Source: Mariaggregatimicrobium sp964498785
GTDB lineage: Bacteria; Zhuqueibacterota; Zhuqueibacteria; Thermofontimicrobiales; Thiofontviventaceae
Direction: 5' to 3'
Length of the DNA stretch: 27,653 bases
NCBI GenBank assembly: GCA_964498785.1
Contig: CAZCJL010000094.1
Location: forward strand, 1-27,653
The notes under the pieces are model-generated. The model worked only from the letters and a program-made list of their open reading frames with translations, had not been told where the DNA came from and did no database searches. Both the position numbers and the translations under genes were made by a program. Shown here in pieces: positions 15,149-23,270 of this stretch (positions are counted from its first letter, which is position 1; each line of letters begins with the position of its first letter).

Positions 15149-16705
15149 ATGGATACTATCTTAGCGATTGATAATGGCACACAAAGCATTCGCGCAATGT
15201 TGTTCGATGCCAACGGAAATATGCTTTACAAGTCAAAGGTTGATATTGAACCCTATTTTAGCACACAGCCCGGTTGGGCAGAACAGAAGCCGGAATATTT
15301 CTGGGAAAATGTGTGCGCGGCATGTCATCAATTATGGGAACTATGTGGCAAGGGGAAAGAATCGATTAAAGGAGTCGTTGTAACTGCTCAACGCAATACC
15401 CTTGTTAATGTGGATGTGAACGGAAAATCGCTGCGACCGGCAATCCACTGGCTGGACCAAAGACGAGTTGAACGCAAACGGGTCGTTAATCCGGTTGTGA
15501 ATATGGTGTACAAATTGGTGGATATGGATTTTGCCGTGGAATTCGCCTATTCGGAATGCGAATCCAACTGGATTCAAAAACACCAGCCAGAGATTTGGGA
15601 GCAAACGCATAAATACTTGTTTCTTTCCGGATATTTAAATTTTAAGCTGACCGGTGAATTTGCCGATTCCATCGGAAATCAGGTGGGTTATATTCCCTTT
15701 GATTACAAGAAATTTCGCTGGGCACGGAAACGACATCTCAACCGAAAATTATTTCCCATGAGCATGAAAAAGCTGCCGCGCCTGGTAGAACAGACAAAGG
15801 AATTGGGAAAAATCACCAAACACGCGAGTGATAAAACCGGGATACCCGCCGGATTGCCGGTGATCGCTGGTGCTGCGGACAAGGCTTCTGAAATTTTGGG
15901 AGCCGGCGCAATTACACCGGAAATTGCCTGTCTTAGCTACGGAACCACCTGCACCACATCAATTTTAACAAAAAAATATGTTGAAGTGATTCCGTTCATC
16001 CCACCCTATCCCAGCGCGATTCCGAACACCTATAACACTGAAATTCAGATCTTTCGCGGCTACTGGATGGTGAGCTGGTTCAAAGAAGAATTCGGTTATC
16101 CGGAACGTGAAATTGCCCAACAAAACAATATAGAGCCGGAATCACTGTTCGATGAAATGATCCGGGATATTCCCCCAGGTTCCATGGGATTAATGCTGCA
16201 ACCGTACTGGGCGCCAGGAGTAAAAGTGCCGGGACCCGAGGCAAAAGGAGCGATTATTGGCTTTGGGGATGTGCACACACGTGCACATATTTATCGTTCG
16301 ATTTTAGAGGGATTGGCTTACGCATTGCGGGAAGGTACCGAAAAAACCGAAAAACGGTCAGGAGTGAAAATTCATCAGGTGCGAATTTCCGGCGGCGGCT
16401 CGCAAAGCGATGTTGCGATGCAATTAACCGCGGATATTTTTAATCTGCCGACAATCCGCCCCAAAATATTTGAGACTTCGGGACTGGGCGCTGCGATTGA
16501 TGGCGCTGTCGGTCTGGGCTGGTACAAGGATTTCGAGACTGCGGTTCATGAAATGACGGCTATCGGAGACATTTTCGAGCCAAATCCCAAAAGCCGGGAT
16601 ATTTATGAAGAGCTCTATCAGCGGGTGTACAAGAAGATGTATAACAACCTGCAAAAGCTTTATAAGGAAATTAAAGACATCACCGGTTATCCGGTATATG
16701 ATTAA
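15149..16705 (+). CDS. FGGY-family carbohydrate kinase
   Basis: 518 residues counted from ATG 15149, which has AGAAAGGG just upstream. An in-frame ATG at 15092 would add 19 atypical residues and overlap the preceding gene, so it is rejected. The actin-like fold is shown by AIDNGTQSIRAMLFD (phosphate-1 loop, residues 6-20), WLDQRR (101-106), GAADKASEILGAG with catalytic Asp244, SYGTTCTTS and the ADP-binding RISGGGSQSDVAMQ near residue 430. FGGY kinases phosphorylate pentuloses, xylulose, gluconate, glycerol and similar compounds. The substrate is not determined by the visible sequence; the neighbouring RpiB favours a pentulose such as ribulose or a related sugar. It is the last gene of the operon. 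Confidence 0.9.
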   Translation: MDTILAIDNGTQSIRAMLFDANGNMLYKSKVDIEPYFSTQPGWAEQKPEYFWENVCAACHQLWELCGKGKESIKGVVVTAQRNTLVNVDVNGKSLRPAIHWLDQRRVERKRVVNPVVNMVYKLVDMDFAVEFAYSECESNWIQKHQPEIWEQTHKYLFLSGYLNFKLTGEFADSIGNQVGYIPFDYKKFRWARKRHLNRKLFPMSMKKLPRLVEQTKELGKITKHASDKTGIPAGLPVIAGAADKASEILGAGAITPEIACLSYGTTCTTSILTKKYVEVIPFIPPYPSAIPNTYNTEIQIFRGYWMVSWFKEEFGYPEREIAQQNNIEPESLFDEMIRDIPPGSMGLMLQPYWAPGVKVPGPEAKGAIIGFGDVHTRAHIYRSILEGLAYALREGTEKTEKRSGVKIHQVRISGGGSQSDVAMQLTADIFNLPTIRPKIFETSGLGAAIDGAVGLGWYKDFETAVHEMTAIGDIFEPNPKSRDIYEELYQRVYKKMYNNLQKLYKEIKDITGYPVYD

Positions 16706-16760
16706 TCCACGTTTTCCCGTTCCGCTGATTTTTGGTGAAATGCCTTCAATGATATTTCTC

Positions 16761-16886
16761 TTGTTCACACGATTTTCGTGGGAATGTCTTTTGCGACGCT
16801 TTGCGTCGTGAATTTTATTGGCACAACGAACGGCCGGGACGCAAAACGTGGCAATGCGTGTCCACACACGGGAGCGCAGGCATGAG
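16761..16886. repeat. Degenerate copy of the CTCGT-type repeat
   Basis: acgattttcgtgggaatg, followed by the palindrome gcgacgctttgcgtcg (about 16793-16808) and later ggacgcaaaacg and gcgcaggcatgag, lines up with the better copies at 18503-18902. It occupies most of the gap between the converging FGGY kinase and HD genes. The 228-bp gap otherwise holds nothing recognisable. Confidence 0.6.
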
Positions 16887-16933
16887 ATGTGTTTCGTGTT
16901 CATCCGCACTTATCTGCGTCAAGTCATTCCCAT

Positions 16934-17449
16934 TCACCCCAATTCACATCCCCATTCCGCACGCACAAAATCCGGTACCATGCGTTCCACGCTGCGCTGA
17001 TTTGCCCAATCGATGAACTGTTTATTCCGGGCCGCGGCTGTGCATAATTTGTATGGCTGCGGCGTGATTCCCGCTCGCAATAAATCCAGCCGGTCGGCAT
17101 CCCAGCAGGTTTGCACGGTGACGTCCGCTTCGATTAGACCATCGGTATGATGAGCGCACGCGTAATAAAGCATATCAAATTCCCGCTTCGATAGCGTGAA
17201 CGCTGTTCTCCGCAACTGCGCCGCGAATTCGGCGCCGCGTACACCATGCCCATCATCCCGGCTTTCGTTCATTCGTTTGGAATCATGAAAAATGGCAAAC
17301 AACTGAACGATGCGCACATCAGCCCCGGAATGTCGCGCCAGCCGCAGTCCGTTTTCCAGTACCCGCGCCCAGTGCGACACGCCGTGAATCCCGTTCAGCG
17401 GTAAACAATATTTTTCCAAAATTGTGGAAATGAGAGTTTGGGTGATCAT
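16934..17449 (-). CDS. HD-domain phosphohydrolase
   Basis: 171 residues. The metal ligands follow the HD pattern: HGVSHWARV (first His), FAIFHDSKR (His-Asp pair), a GHGVRGA loop, CAHHTDG and CWDADRLDL (final Asp). Small single-domain proteins of this type are metal-dependent phosphohydrolases acting on nucleotides or other phosphate esters; the substrate is not evident. No clear ribosome binding site is visible before ATG 17449. It starts 24 bp after the TatP-like gene, where a TRAP membrane subunit would often be, so it may be a late addition to that operon. Confidence 0.85.
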   Translation of the reverse strand: MITQTLISTILEKYCLPLNGIHGVSHWARVLENGLRLARHSGADVRIVQLFAIFHDSKRMNESRDDGHGVRGAEFAAQLRRTAFTLSKREFDMLYYACAHHTDGLIEADVTVQTCWDADRLDLLRAGITPQPYKLCTAAARNKQFIDWANQRSVERMVPDFVRAEWGCELG

Positions 17450-17473
17450 TGTTCAATTAGAATTGATTTTAAA

Positions 17474-18481
17474 TTACTTCGAACTTTCTTGATTTTTCCG
17501 ATACTCCGCCAGCGCCTGCTCAATCTCTTCCACCAGCGACAACGGATACAATTTGCCAGCCATCAGCCGGCGGGCGGCTTTGCCTTTGTCCAGAAATTCC
17601 TGGCGTTCCGGTCCCCGCGGCGCAGGGATTATTTCAATCCCATTTTCTTTCAGCGTTTGTTTGGCATTGATATTGTCCTGCCGGCTCTGTTTCATCAGTT
17701 TTGTGAGATAGGTTTTGGCATTGCGCATTAAAATTTCCTGGAGATTTTCCGGTAGCCGGTCGTACTGGCGTTTGGAAATGAGCACTGCGCCCGCGGCGTC
17801 GGTGAGCGGGAAATCGAGCATGTAATTCAGTTTGGTGAACCATTGCAGCGCCAGAATCGCCAGCGGCGAAATATAAACGCTGTTCACCATCCCGGTCTGC
17901 AGCGAAGTCAGCACGTTGATTACCGATAACGGCACGGTATTCACGTCCAGCGCCCTGAACGTGGCTTCTGCTACCGGATCGCCTTCCCATGACCACATTT
18001 TCGTTTTTCGCAGCTCAGCCAAATTCTGTACTTTGCTATCGGAAAAAATATACACGAAACCGACTTCTGCCCAGCCCAGCAGTACGAAGCCCTGTTCCTC
18101 AAACATGGAAGCGAAGCGGTCGTAAAATTTGGCATTGATGTAATCGACTTCATCATAACTGCGGAACAACAACGGCGAATCCAGAATGCGCACCTCTGGC
18201 AGGATTTCGCCCATTCCCACGCCGGTGAAGCCGGCGCTGTGCAACTGTCCCAGTTTGATTTTACGCAGCACGTCTTTTTCATCACCGGCCACGCCGCCGG
18301 GATATAATTTAAAACCGAGCTGCCCGTTGCTTTCTTCCCGGATCGCCTGATCGAATTCCCGCATTACTTTCATCCAGGTGGTGCCATCCGGTGCGAGGCT
18401 GGCGAATTTAATTTCATATTTCTGTGCAAATAACAATGTTGGTATAATTAAAATACATGCTATTATCCATAATTTTTTCAT
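17474..18481 (-). CDS. TRAP transporter substrate-binding protein, TatP/DctP type
   Basis: 335 residues from ATG 18481, supported by GGAG 7 nt upstream; the longer open frame would begin inside repeat DNA and hide the signal peptide. The signal peptide is residues 1-19 (ending LLFAQ). The mature part follows the DctP pattern: IKFASLAPDGTTWMK, FKLYPGGVAGDE, KIKLGQLHSAGFTG and LQTGMVNSVYISPLAI. Such periplasmic proteins deliver carboxylates or other small acids to a TRAP permease. The TatT gene lies upstream, the pairing known from TatT/TatP of Treponema. No DctQ or DctM membrane subunit follows within the window. Confidence 0.9.
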   Translation of the reverse strand: MKKLWIIACILIIPTLLFAQKYEIKFASLAPDGTTWMKVMREFDQAIREESNGQLGFKLYPGGVAGDEKDVLRKIKLGQLHSAGFTGVGMGEILPEVRILDSPLLFRSYDEVDYINAKFYDRFASMFEEQGFVLLGWAEVGFVYIFSDSKVQNLAELRKTKMWSWEGDPVAEATFRALDVNTVPLSVINVLTSLQTGMVNSVYISPLAILALQWFTKLNYMLDFPLTDAAGAVLISKRQYDRLPENLQEILMRNAKTYLTKLMKQSRQDNINAKQTLKENGIEIIPAPRGPERQEFLDKGKAARRLMAGKLYPLSLVEEIEQALAEYRKNQESSK

Positions 18482-18502
18482 GCTGATCTCCGTATTCTTT
18501 AT

Positions 18503-18630
18503 CTCGTTCCAACGATTTTCGTGGGAATGCATTTAACGACGCTTTGCGTCGTGAATTAGTTTTCGTTCGCCCATTGCCTATGGACGCAAAGCGTCCGGCA
18601 AGGCGTGCCCACGCAAAGCGTAGGCACGAG
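18503..18630. repeat. CTCGT-type intergenic element, diverged copy
   Basis: Begins ctcgttccaacg and ends taggcacgag, so the ends are short inverted repeats (CTCGT/ACGAG). Internal hairpins are cgacgctttgcgtcg and gacgcaaagcgtc. It lies directly upstream of the TatP-like gene and shares its order of parts with the tandem copies that follow. Confidence 0.7.
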
Positions 18631-18769
18631 TTACTATTCTCTATTTCACTTTTCACTATAATCCTCGTTCCAACGTTTTACGTTGGAATGCCTCCAGCGA
18701 CGCTTCGCGTCGTAAATCAGTAGTAGCAAAGGACATGTCATGTATCATGACGCAAAGCGCAGGCACGAG
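18631..18769. repeat. CTCGT-type element, tandem copy 1 (139 bp)
   Basis: Starts ttactattctctatttcac, continues ctcgttccaacgttttacg (a hairpin with cgttggaatg), the palindrome gcgacgcttcgcgtcg, and ends gcgcaggcacgag. It is identical to copy 2 except for one extra T in the lead-in and an extra 5-bp catgt duplication at about 18734-18743. The near identity shows a recent duplication. Confidence 0.9.
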
Positions 18770-18902
18770 TTACTATTCTCTATTCACTTTTCACTATAAT
18801 CCTCGTTCCAACGTTTTACGTTGGAATGCCTCCAGCGACGCTTCGCGTCGTAAATCAGTAGTAGCAAAGGACATGTATCATGACGCAAAGCGCAGGCACG
18901 AG
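18770..18902. repeat. CTCGT-type element, tandem copy 2 (133 bp)
   Basis: Directly abuts copy 1 and differs only by two small deletions (one T; five bases of catgt). Together with the diverged copy, the three elements fill the gap between the TatT and TatP-like genes and would put about 400 nt of stem-loops into any shared transcript. Confidence 0.9.
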
Positions 18903-18951
18903 AACGTTTGATTCCGCTCTTATATCTCAGCGTTAAATAATTTCCCCCAGA

Positions 18952-19815
18952 TCAAAAAAGCTCGTCTGCCTGTGCCAGTAAAACCCGCGCTTTTTGTCTG
19001 GCAATGGCATTGGGCAGATTCTGTTCCGGGAAAACATCGTCCGGCTTGTCGAGGACATCCTTCAATGTCTGTTCGTACAATTCCTGATCAAAGGCGCGGG
19101 TGGCGTAATATTTTGCATAATAGATGTATGGCAGCAGAAATTTTTCATTGCTGAATTCAAAGCATTTTTGAAAATGCATGTTTGCTTTTTCAATGTTACC
19201 GCCGAGCATTGGCGGACGCGCGGCGTAAATCGTGCCGAAAAACAGATGCGCACCGCCGAAAAAGAACGATTCGTCCAGTTCGATGACCCGTTGCATGATA
19301 TGTTGCACCCGTGGCAAATCAGCCAGCGCCTGTGGTTCGGTGAAATTGAGATTAATCCAGCCGGCCCAGCAGTAGGCAGTCCAGAACAGCGCCGGGACGT
19401 CGTCCTCATCAAAAGCTGACATTGCCGCTTCCGTATCACCGGTACTTTGCTGGAGTGCCTGGCGAAATTCACTTTTCTTATTCAAAATTCGCAGTCCATA
19501 ATCCCTGCCGCGCAGGTAAAATAAGCGGGCACGATCGGGGTCGGTATCCTCTGCAAATCCCAGCGCGTACGCGCCAAATCCCTGACATGCCAGCAACAGC
19601 AAATGCTCGTTGCCCGGATCCCCTTTGATCATTCCTTCGAGCAGCTTCAAATCAGCCGCGATTGCTTTTTCCGCAATTTGTAAATCCTGTTCTTCATATA
19701 ATGCAGACATGCTGTGTTCCAGCACACCGCCCATGGAGCGAATGGCGAGCTTTTGCACGCTGCAGCCGGTGATTAGAATTGTGAGAATAAAAATATAAGC
19801 AAACTTTTTTATCAT
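18952..19815 (-). CDS. TatT-family TRAP-associated lipoprotein
   Basis: 287 residues from ATG 19815. The signal peptide ends in the lipobox LITGC with Cys18 as the lipidated residue, which settles the start; the open frame upstream reads through repeat DNA. The mature protein is helical with TPR-like repeats and matches the TatT family: SMGGVLEHSMSALYEEQDLQ near the N-terminus, LLLACQGFGAYALGFAED, FYLRGRDYGLRIL, FWTAYCWAGWINLN, and FFGGAHLFFGTIYAARPPMLGG. In Treponema, TatT forms a trimer that binds the TatP substrate protein in the periplasm. The partner here is the binding protein at 17474-18481, although the two genes are separated by the repeat cluster. Confidence 0.9.
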   Translation of the reverse strand: MIKKFAYIFILTILITGCSVQKLAIRSMGGVLEHSMSALYEEQDLQIAEKAIAADLKLLEGMIKGDPGNEHLLLLACQGFGAYALGFAEDTDPDRARLFYLRGRDYGLRILNKKSEFRQALQQSTGDTEAAMSAFDEDDVPALFWTAYCWAGWINLNFTEPQALADLPRVQHIMQRVIELDESFFFGGAHLFFGTIYAARPPMLGGNIEKANMHFQKCFEFSNEKFLLPYIYYAKYYATRAFDQELYEQTLKDVLDKPDDVFPEQNLPNAIARQKARVLLAQADELF

Positions 19816-19895
19816 TCCTGTGATTTTCCTATTCTGGCAAATTATTAACTCCTGTTGAATCCTTTCAGGATTCGATACATTTTTCTTCTTTCTCT

Positions 19896-19922
19896 CCGAG
19901 GGTTGAAAAGCACAACCCTCGG
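19896..19922. repeat. GGGTTGAAAAG hairpin repeat, copy A
   Basis: ccgagggttg (19896-19905) and caaccctcgg (19913-19922) form a perfect 10-bp stem around aaaagca. Its left flank (ggattcgatac ... cttctttct) resembles the flank of copy B at 20129-20153. Confidence 0.7.
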
Positions 19923-20008
19923 CTCTGCTGTTTAACGCCGTCGGCGTATGCCACGGGGATAAATAGTGATTTCTCATTTTTTTACGCCGAAGGTGTTACA
20001 TACCAAAA

Positions 20009-20039
20009 CCCAGGGTGTCTGTTTTTCAGACACCCTGGG
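20009..20039 (-). terminator. Strong 13-bp hairpin, possible cstA terminator
   Basis: cccagggtgtctg (20009-20021) pairs perfectly with cagacaccctggg (20027-20039) around five T. On the minus strand it is followed by TTTTGG, so it could terminate the cstA operon about 140 nt after the stop. It could instead be another repeat element. Confidence 0.45.
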
Positions 20040-20128
20040 AGATGATACAGCCCATTTAATTGAATCCCAACGGGATTCCACAATTCTTAATGAAATTATC
20101 AGGATTTGATGCCTTTCTATTTTTCTTA

Positions 20129-20153
20129 CCGGGAGTTGAAAAGCGCAACCCTT
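20129..20153. repeat. GGGTTGAAAAG hairpin repeat, copy B
   Basis: The segment gggagttgaaaagcgcaacccttc aligns with copy A, with decayed pairing in the stem. The upstream flank ggatttgatgcc ... tttttctta corresponds to that of copy A, so the repeated unit is about 50 bp or more. Confidence 0.55.
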
Positions 20154-20181
20154 CATTAGTACGAAAACTTCCGAAGTTTTA

Positions 20182-21849
20182 TTATTTCCCACTTTCCTTT
20201 TTTGCAGCTTTTAAACTCTGCTGCGCCTGTACTGCGAGAATAATTGCCACTACAAATAACAGCAGCGCGATGCTGGTTAATATAATCGAGCCGGTGATAC
20301 TGAAATCCGTCATCTGTGATGGATTTTTAAAATAATCAATAATCACTGAAATTTTCCGCAGCACTAAAATAATTAGCGCCGACAGCGTGACGGCGAACAT
20401 GAAAATCATCGGGTATTTCAGGAATGCATTTTTCATCTGCCGTTTTGCGAGCCACACACTCACTGCCAGTAAAGCCAGCGCTGCCAGCAACTGGTTCGCC
20501 GCGCCAAAGATGGGCCAGATCGCTGAGTAGCTTCCGGACAGCGCCAGAATTCCGCCCGGCAAAATGGTGATCACTGTTGCCACAAAACGGTTGGTCATCC
20601 AGGTTTGTTTTGCATCTTTGAAAAATTCCTGAAACGCAAATCTGCCCAATCGGGTCGCTGTATCCAGTGAGGTCAGTGCGAATGCAGAAACAGCCAGTGC
20701 GGTGAATGTCACGCCGACTTTAACCGGAATGCCGATCTTTCCCACAAACCCACCGATTCCCTGTGAAAAAACAGCGATTGGATTACCCGCTTTAAACGCC
20801 TCCGCCGGCACCAGAGTTGCGATGGTAATCAGCGCGATTACAGCCAGCAGACCTTCGATGAGCATTGCACCGTAGCCGATGGGCTGCGCGTCTTTCTCAG
20901 AATTCAGTTGCTTTGCCGTGGTGCCGGACGCGACCAGGGAATGAAATCCGGATATCGCGCCACACGCTACGGTCACGAACAGAATCGGAAACATCGAGCC
21001 TAATTTCGGATCGACAAAAGAGACGAATTGTGGTAATTTTACTGATGGATTGGCGAACATTATTCCCACGAGCGCTGCAATCAGCAAAATATACAGCAGG
21101 AACGAATTCAAATAATCCCGTGGCTGCAATAAAATCCAGACCGGTGTGACCGATGCGATGAAAATATAGATTAGCACGATAAAAGACCAGCCCTGCGTTG
21201 CTGCCTGTACATTTTCGGAAAGCACAATCGGCGATTGCACGCCGAAATAGACGCCGGCGAGCGATAGAATCACGCCGAATATCGTCGCAATGCCCAGCGG
21301 GATATTGAATCGGTAAAGTGACACTCCGAACAGAATTGCCAGCAAAATGAAAAATGATGATGACGTTGCAACAGCCGGCGTCTGGACAAATGTTTTCACG
21401 ACTAAAATAGTGAACGCGGCAATGATCAGCACCAGCGTGGACCAGGCAAATATCAAAAACAATTGTTTGCCGCGGTGACCAATCTGCGTTTCAATGACTT
21501 CACCGATGGATTTTCCCTGATGGCGCACCGAAGCGATCAGAGATGAAAAGTCGTGCGCTGCACCGATGAAAATGGCGCCAAAAATGATCCACAAAAACAC
21601 CGGGATCCAGCCGAAAACCGCCGCGGTGATCGGTCCGATAATGGGCGCCGCACCGGCAATCGACGCGAAATGGTGTCCTAATAACACAGGCGCTTTTGCC
21701 GGCACATAATCTACTTCATCGCGCATGGTGTGCGCCGGTGTTTTTCGCTGAACATCAATTCCCAGCCGCCGGGCGACGTATCTTCCGTAAAAAATGTATG
21801 CAATCGTGAAACAGATCAGCGTAATGATAAGCAGAAAGATTGCACTCAC
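20182..21849 (-). CDS. cstA: CstA-family transporter (carbon starvation protein A)
   Basis: A 555-residue integral membrane protein with many hydrophobic helices. Conserved N-terminal segments are YGRYVARRLG, YVPAKAPVLLGHHFASIAGAAPIIGP and the helix WIIFGAIFIGAAHDFSSL. CstA proteins import peptides and, in E. coli, pyruvate during carbon limitation. The length is that of the shorter CstA group (E. coli CstA has about 700), lacking the long C-terminal region. The start is GTG 21849 with GGAGG five bases upstream. It is the last gene of the TPM-nucleotidyltransferase-LemA-CstA series, 22 bp after lemA. Confidence 0.95.
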   Translation of the reverse strand: MSAIFLLIITLICFTIAYIFYGRYVARRLGIDVQRKTPAHTMRDEVDYVPAKAPVLLGHHFASIAGAAPIIGPITAAVFGWIPVFLWIIFGAIFIGAAHDFSSLIASVRHQGKSIGEVIETQIGHRGKQLFLIFAWSTLVLIIAAFTILVVKTFVQTPAVATSSSFFILLAILFGVSLYRFNIPLGIATIFGVILSLAGVYFGVQSPIVLSENVQAATQGWSFIVLIYIFIASVTPVWILLQPRDYLNSFLLYILLIAALVGIMFANPSVKLPQFVSFVDPKLGSMFPILFVTVACGAISGFHSLVASGTTAKQLNSEKDAQPIGYGAMLIEGLLAVIALITIATLVPAEAFKAGNPIAVFSQGIGGFVGKIGIPVKVGVTFTALAVSAFALTSLDTATRLGRFAFQEFFKDAKQTWMTNRFVATVITILPGGILALSGSYSAIWPIFGAANQLLAALALLAVSVWLAKRQMKNAFLKYPMIFMFAVTLSALIILVLRKISVIIDYFKNPSQMTDFSITGSIILTSIALLLFVVAIILAVQAQQSLKAAKKESGK

Positions 21850-21871
21850 TTTTTCCTCCGTTATTTATAAA

Positions 21872-22456
21872 TTATTTAGTCCCAAAATCGACTTTCGGTG
21901 CTTCTCTGGCTTCTTCCGGTACTTCAAAATATGCCCGTTTTTCAAATCCCAACATCCCGGCAATGAAGTTCGTGGGAAAAGTTCTGATTTTACGGTTGAA
22001 TGCAGTCACAGAATCATTGTATCTTTTTCGCTCGACTGCGATCCTGTTTTCAGTTCCTGCCAGTTCATCCTGTAACCGCAGGAAATTCTGATTCGATTTC
22101 AGTTCCGGATACCGTTCCACAACAACCAGCAACCGGGATAAAGCACTCGATAATTGATTATTGGCTTCGATCTTTTGAGAGGGAGTTTGTGCTCCGCCGA
22201 CACTGGCGCGGGCGCGGGTGACCTCTGTTAGTACTTCTTTTTCCTGTGCGGCAAATCCCTTCACAGTCTCCACAAGATTTGGAATTAAATCGTAACGCCG
22301 CTGTAATTGATTATCAACTTGCGCCCATTTATTATTGACATCTTCATCCAGAGATACCAGACCATTGTACATTCCTTTTACCCAAAGACCAACGATAACA
22401 ACAAAAAGAATCAGGACAACAAGACAACCAATGCCTATTTTTGCTCCGGTTCCCAT
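21872..22456 (-). CDS. lemA: LemA family membrane protein
   Basis: 194 residues: one N-terminal membrane helix (about 7-27, N-out topology typical) followed by a long helical bundle. The family signature is the run YNGLVSLDEDVNNKWAQVD followed by QRRYDLIPNLVETVKGFAA, then RYPELKSNQNF and ENRIAVERKRYND. The C-terminus ends in FEVPEEAREAPKVDFG, as usual. The molecular role is not known; LemA genes usually sit beside a TPM-domain gene, as here with one gene between. The ribosome binding site is GGAG, 9 bp upstream. Confidence 0.95.
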   Translation of the reverse strand: MGTGAKIGIGCLVVLILFVVIVGLWVKGMYNGLVSLDEDVNNKWAQVDNQLQRRYDLIPNLVETVKGFAAQEKEVLTEVTRARASVGGAQTPSQKIEANNQLSSALSRLLVVVERYPELKSNQNFLRLQDELAGTENRIAVERKRYNDSVTAFNRKIRTFPTNFIAGMLGFEKRAYFEVPEEAREAPKVDFGTK

Positions 22457-22473
22457 TTCATTTTCTCCTCAAT

Positions 22474-23199
22474 TTAAAATTTATCTACCATGTCTGTTAA
22501 TTTTTCGATTTCACGAATGTATTGCTCCATGAGATTGATCAAATCCATTTTTGAAAATTTAACGTTATTTTCTCTGACATTCATAAGATCATCAAAAACT
22601 TTTTTATCGAGATCAAACTCATCAGCCATTTTGGAGAACAGTTCCCGCCGCTTTCCTGGCAGATCCACGGCTTTTAATGAAAGAATCGCCGAAAAAATCG
22701 TGGTAAAAGCAGCAATCGATTGTGAGATCAGTGATTTCATGTTTCGTGTGTTATTGGCAGCGTTGAGAAAACCCTCTCTTAAATGCAGAAGTTTACCTTT
22801 CATTTCCCGCTCACATGCCAGGCGCAGGTCTTCTTCCTCAACTCCCACAGCTTGCAGGACATCTTCGCCATAAATAAGTTGATAATGCATTCGCATTCCA
22901 AGAAATTCAATCGGAAAGGAATCCAGTGATTCTTCAATATAATTTTTGGTTAAAAATAATGGTGTAGCCACGTTGCGCTTTCCCCATTTGGGAATCAGCG
23001 AAAGACACTTTCTTAAATTAGAAATTCCCTGATCCGTGAGAATAATCAGAAAATTGATGTCAGACTTTTTATACGTATATTCTCCTCTGGCAGCGCTGCC
23101 ATAAAGGATAATTGAAACCAAATCATCTGTGAAGATATTTTTGACATCAGTTGAAAATTCATCAAAAATATCCGAAGGATTTTTCGGTATTTTCGCCAT
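22474..23199 (-). CDS. Nucleotidyltransferase-fold protein with altered active site
   Basis: 241 residues. The N-terminal MNT-like nucleotidyltransferase motif is LYGSAARGEYTYKKSDIN (residues 32-49): Gly34-Ser35 and Ser46-Asp47 are present, but the second metal-binding Asp of the usual SD-x-D is Asn49. The C-terminal half (about 130-235) is all-helical (HLREGFLNAANNTRN, then KVFDDLMNVRENN), reminiscent of HEPN or four-helix partner domains. It may be catalytically weak or a sensor/regulator. A strong AAGGAGG ribosome binding site precedes ATG 23199. It lies between TPM and lemA with a 17-bp gap to lemA. Confidence 0.82.
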   Translation of the reverse strand: MAKIPKNPSDIFDEFSTDVKNIFTDDLVSIILYGSAARGEYTYKKSDINFLIILTDQGISNLRKCLSLIPKWGKRNVATPLFLTKNYIEESLDSFPIEFLGMRMHYQLIYGEDVLQAVGVEEEDLRLACEREMKGKLLHLREGFLNAANNTRNMKSLISQSIAAFTTIFSAILSLKAVDLPGKRRELFSKMADEFDLDKKVFDDLMNVRENNVKFSKMDLINLMEQYIREIEKLTDMVDKF

Positions 23200-23270
23200 T
23201 TAAACCTCCTTGTCCGAAGTTACCTTTTAATAAGGCCATTTATGTTATATAAGATTAAATTCAAACATTG

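Larger units (their letters stand above)
19816..20181. other. 366-bp repeat-rich intergenic region
   Basis: Lies between the TatT and cstA genes (both minus strand). It contains the hairpins listed separately, plus acgccgtcggcgt (about 19934-19946) and gaatcccaacgggattc (about 20064-20080), a perfect palindrome. The right edge has aaaacttc-c-gaagtttt (20164-20180) touching the cstA stop. No gene is supported. Confidence 0.65.

Noticed and set aside
18503..18902. Possible CRISPR-like array
   Set aside because: The units abut with no unique spacers and are 130-140 bp long with internal palindromes; they are tandem repeat elements, and no cas genes are present.
19816..19977. Extended N-terminus of the TatT gene
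   Set aside because: The extra 54 residues are translated repeat DNA; the lipoprotein signal peptide begins at ATG 19815.
19974..20192. Minus-strand open frame through the repeat region
   Set aside because: Consists entirely of hairpin repeats and has no ribosome binding site.
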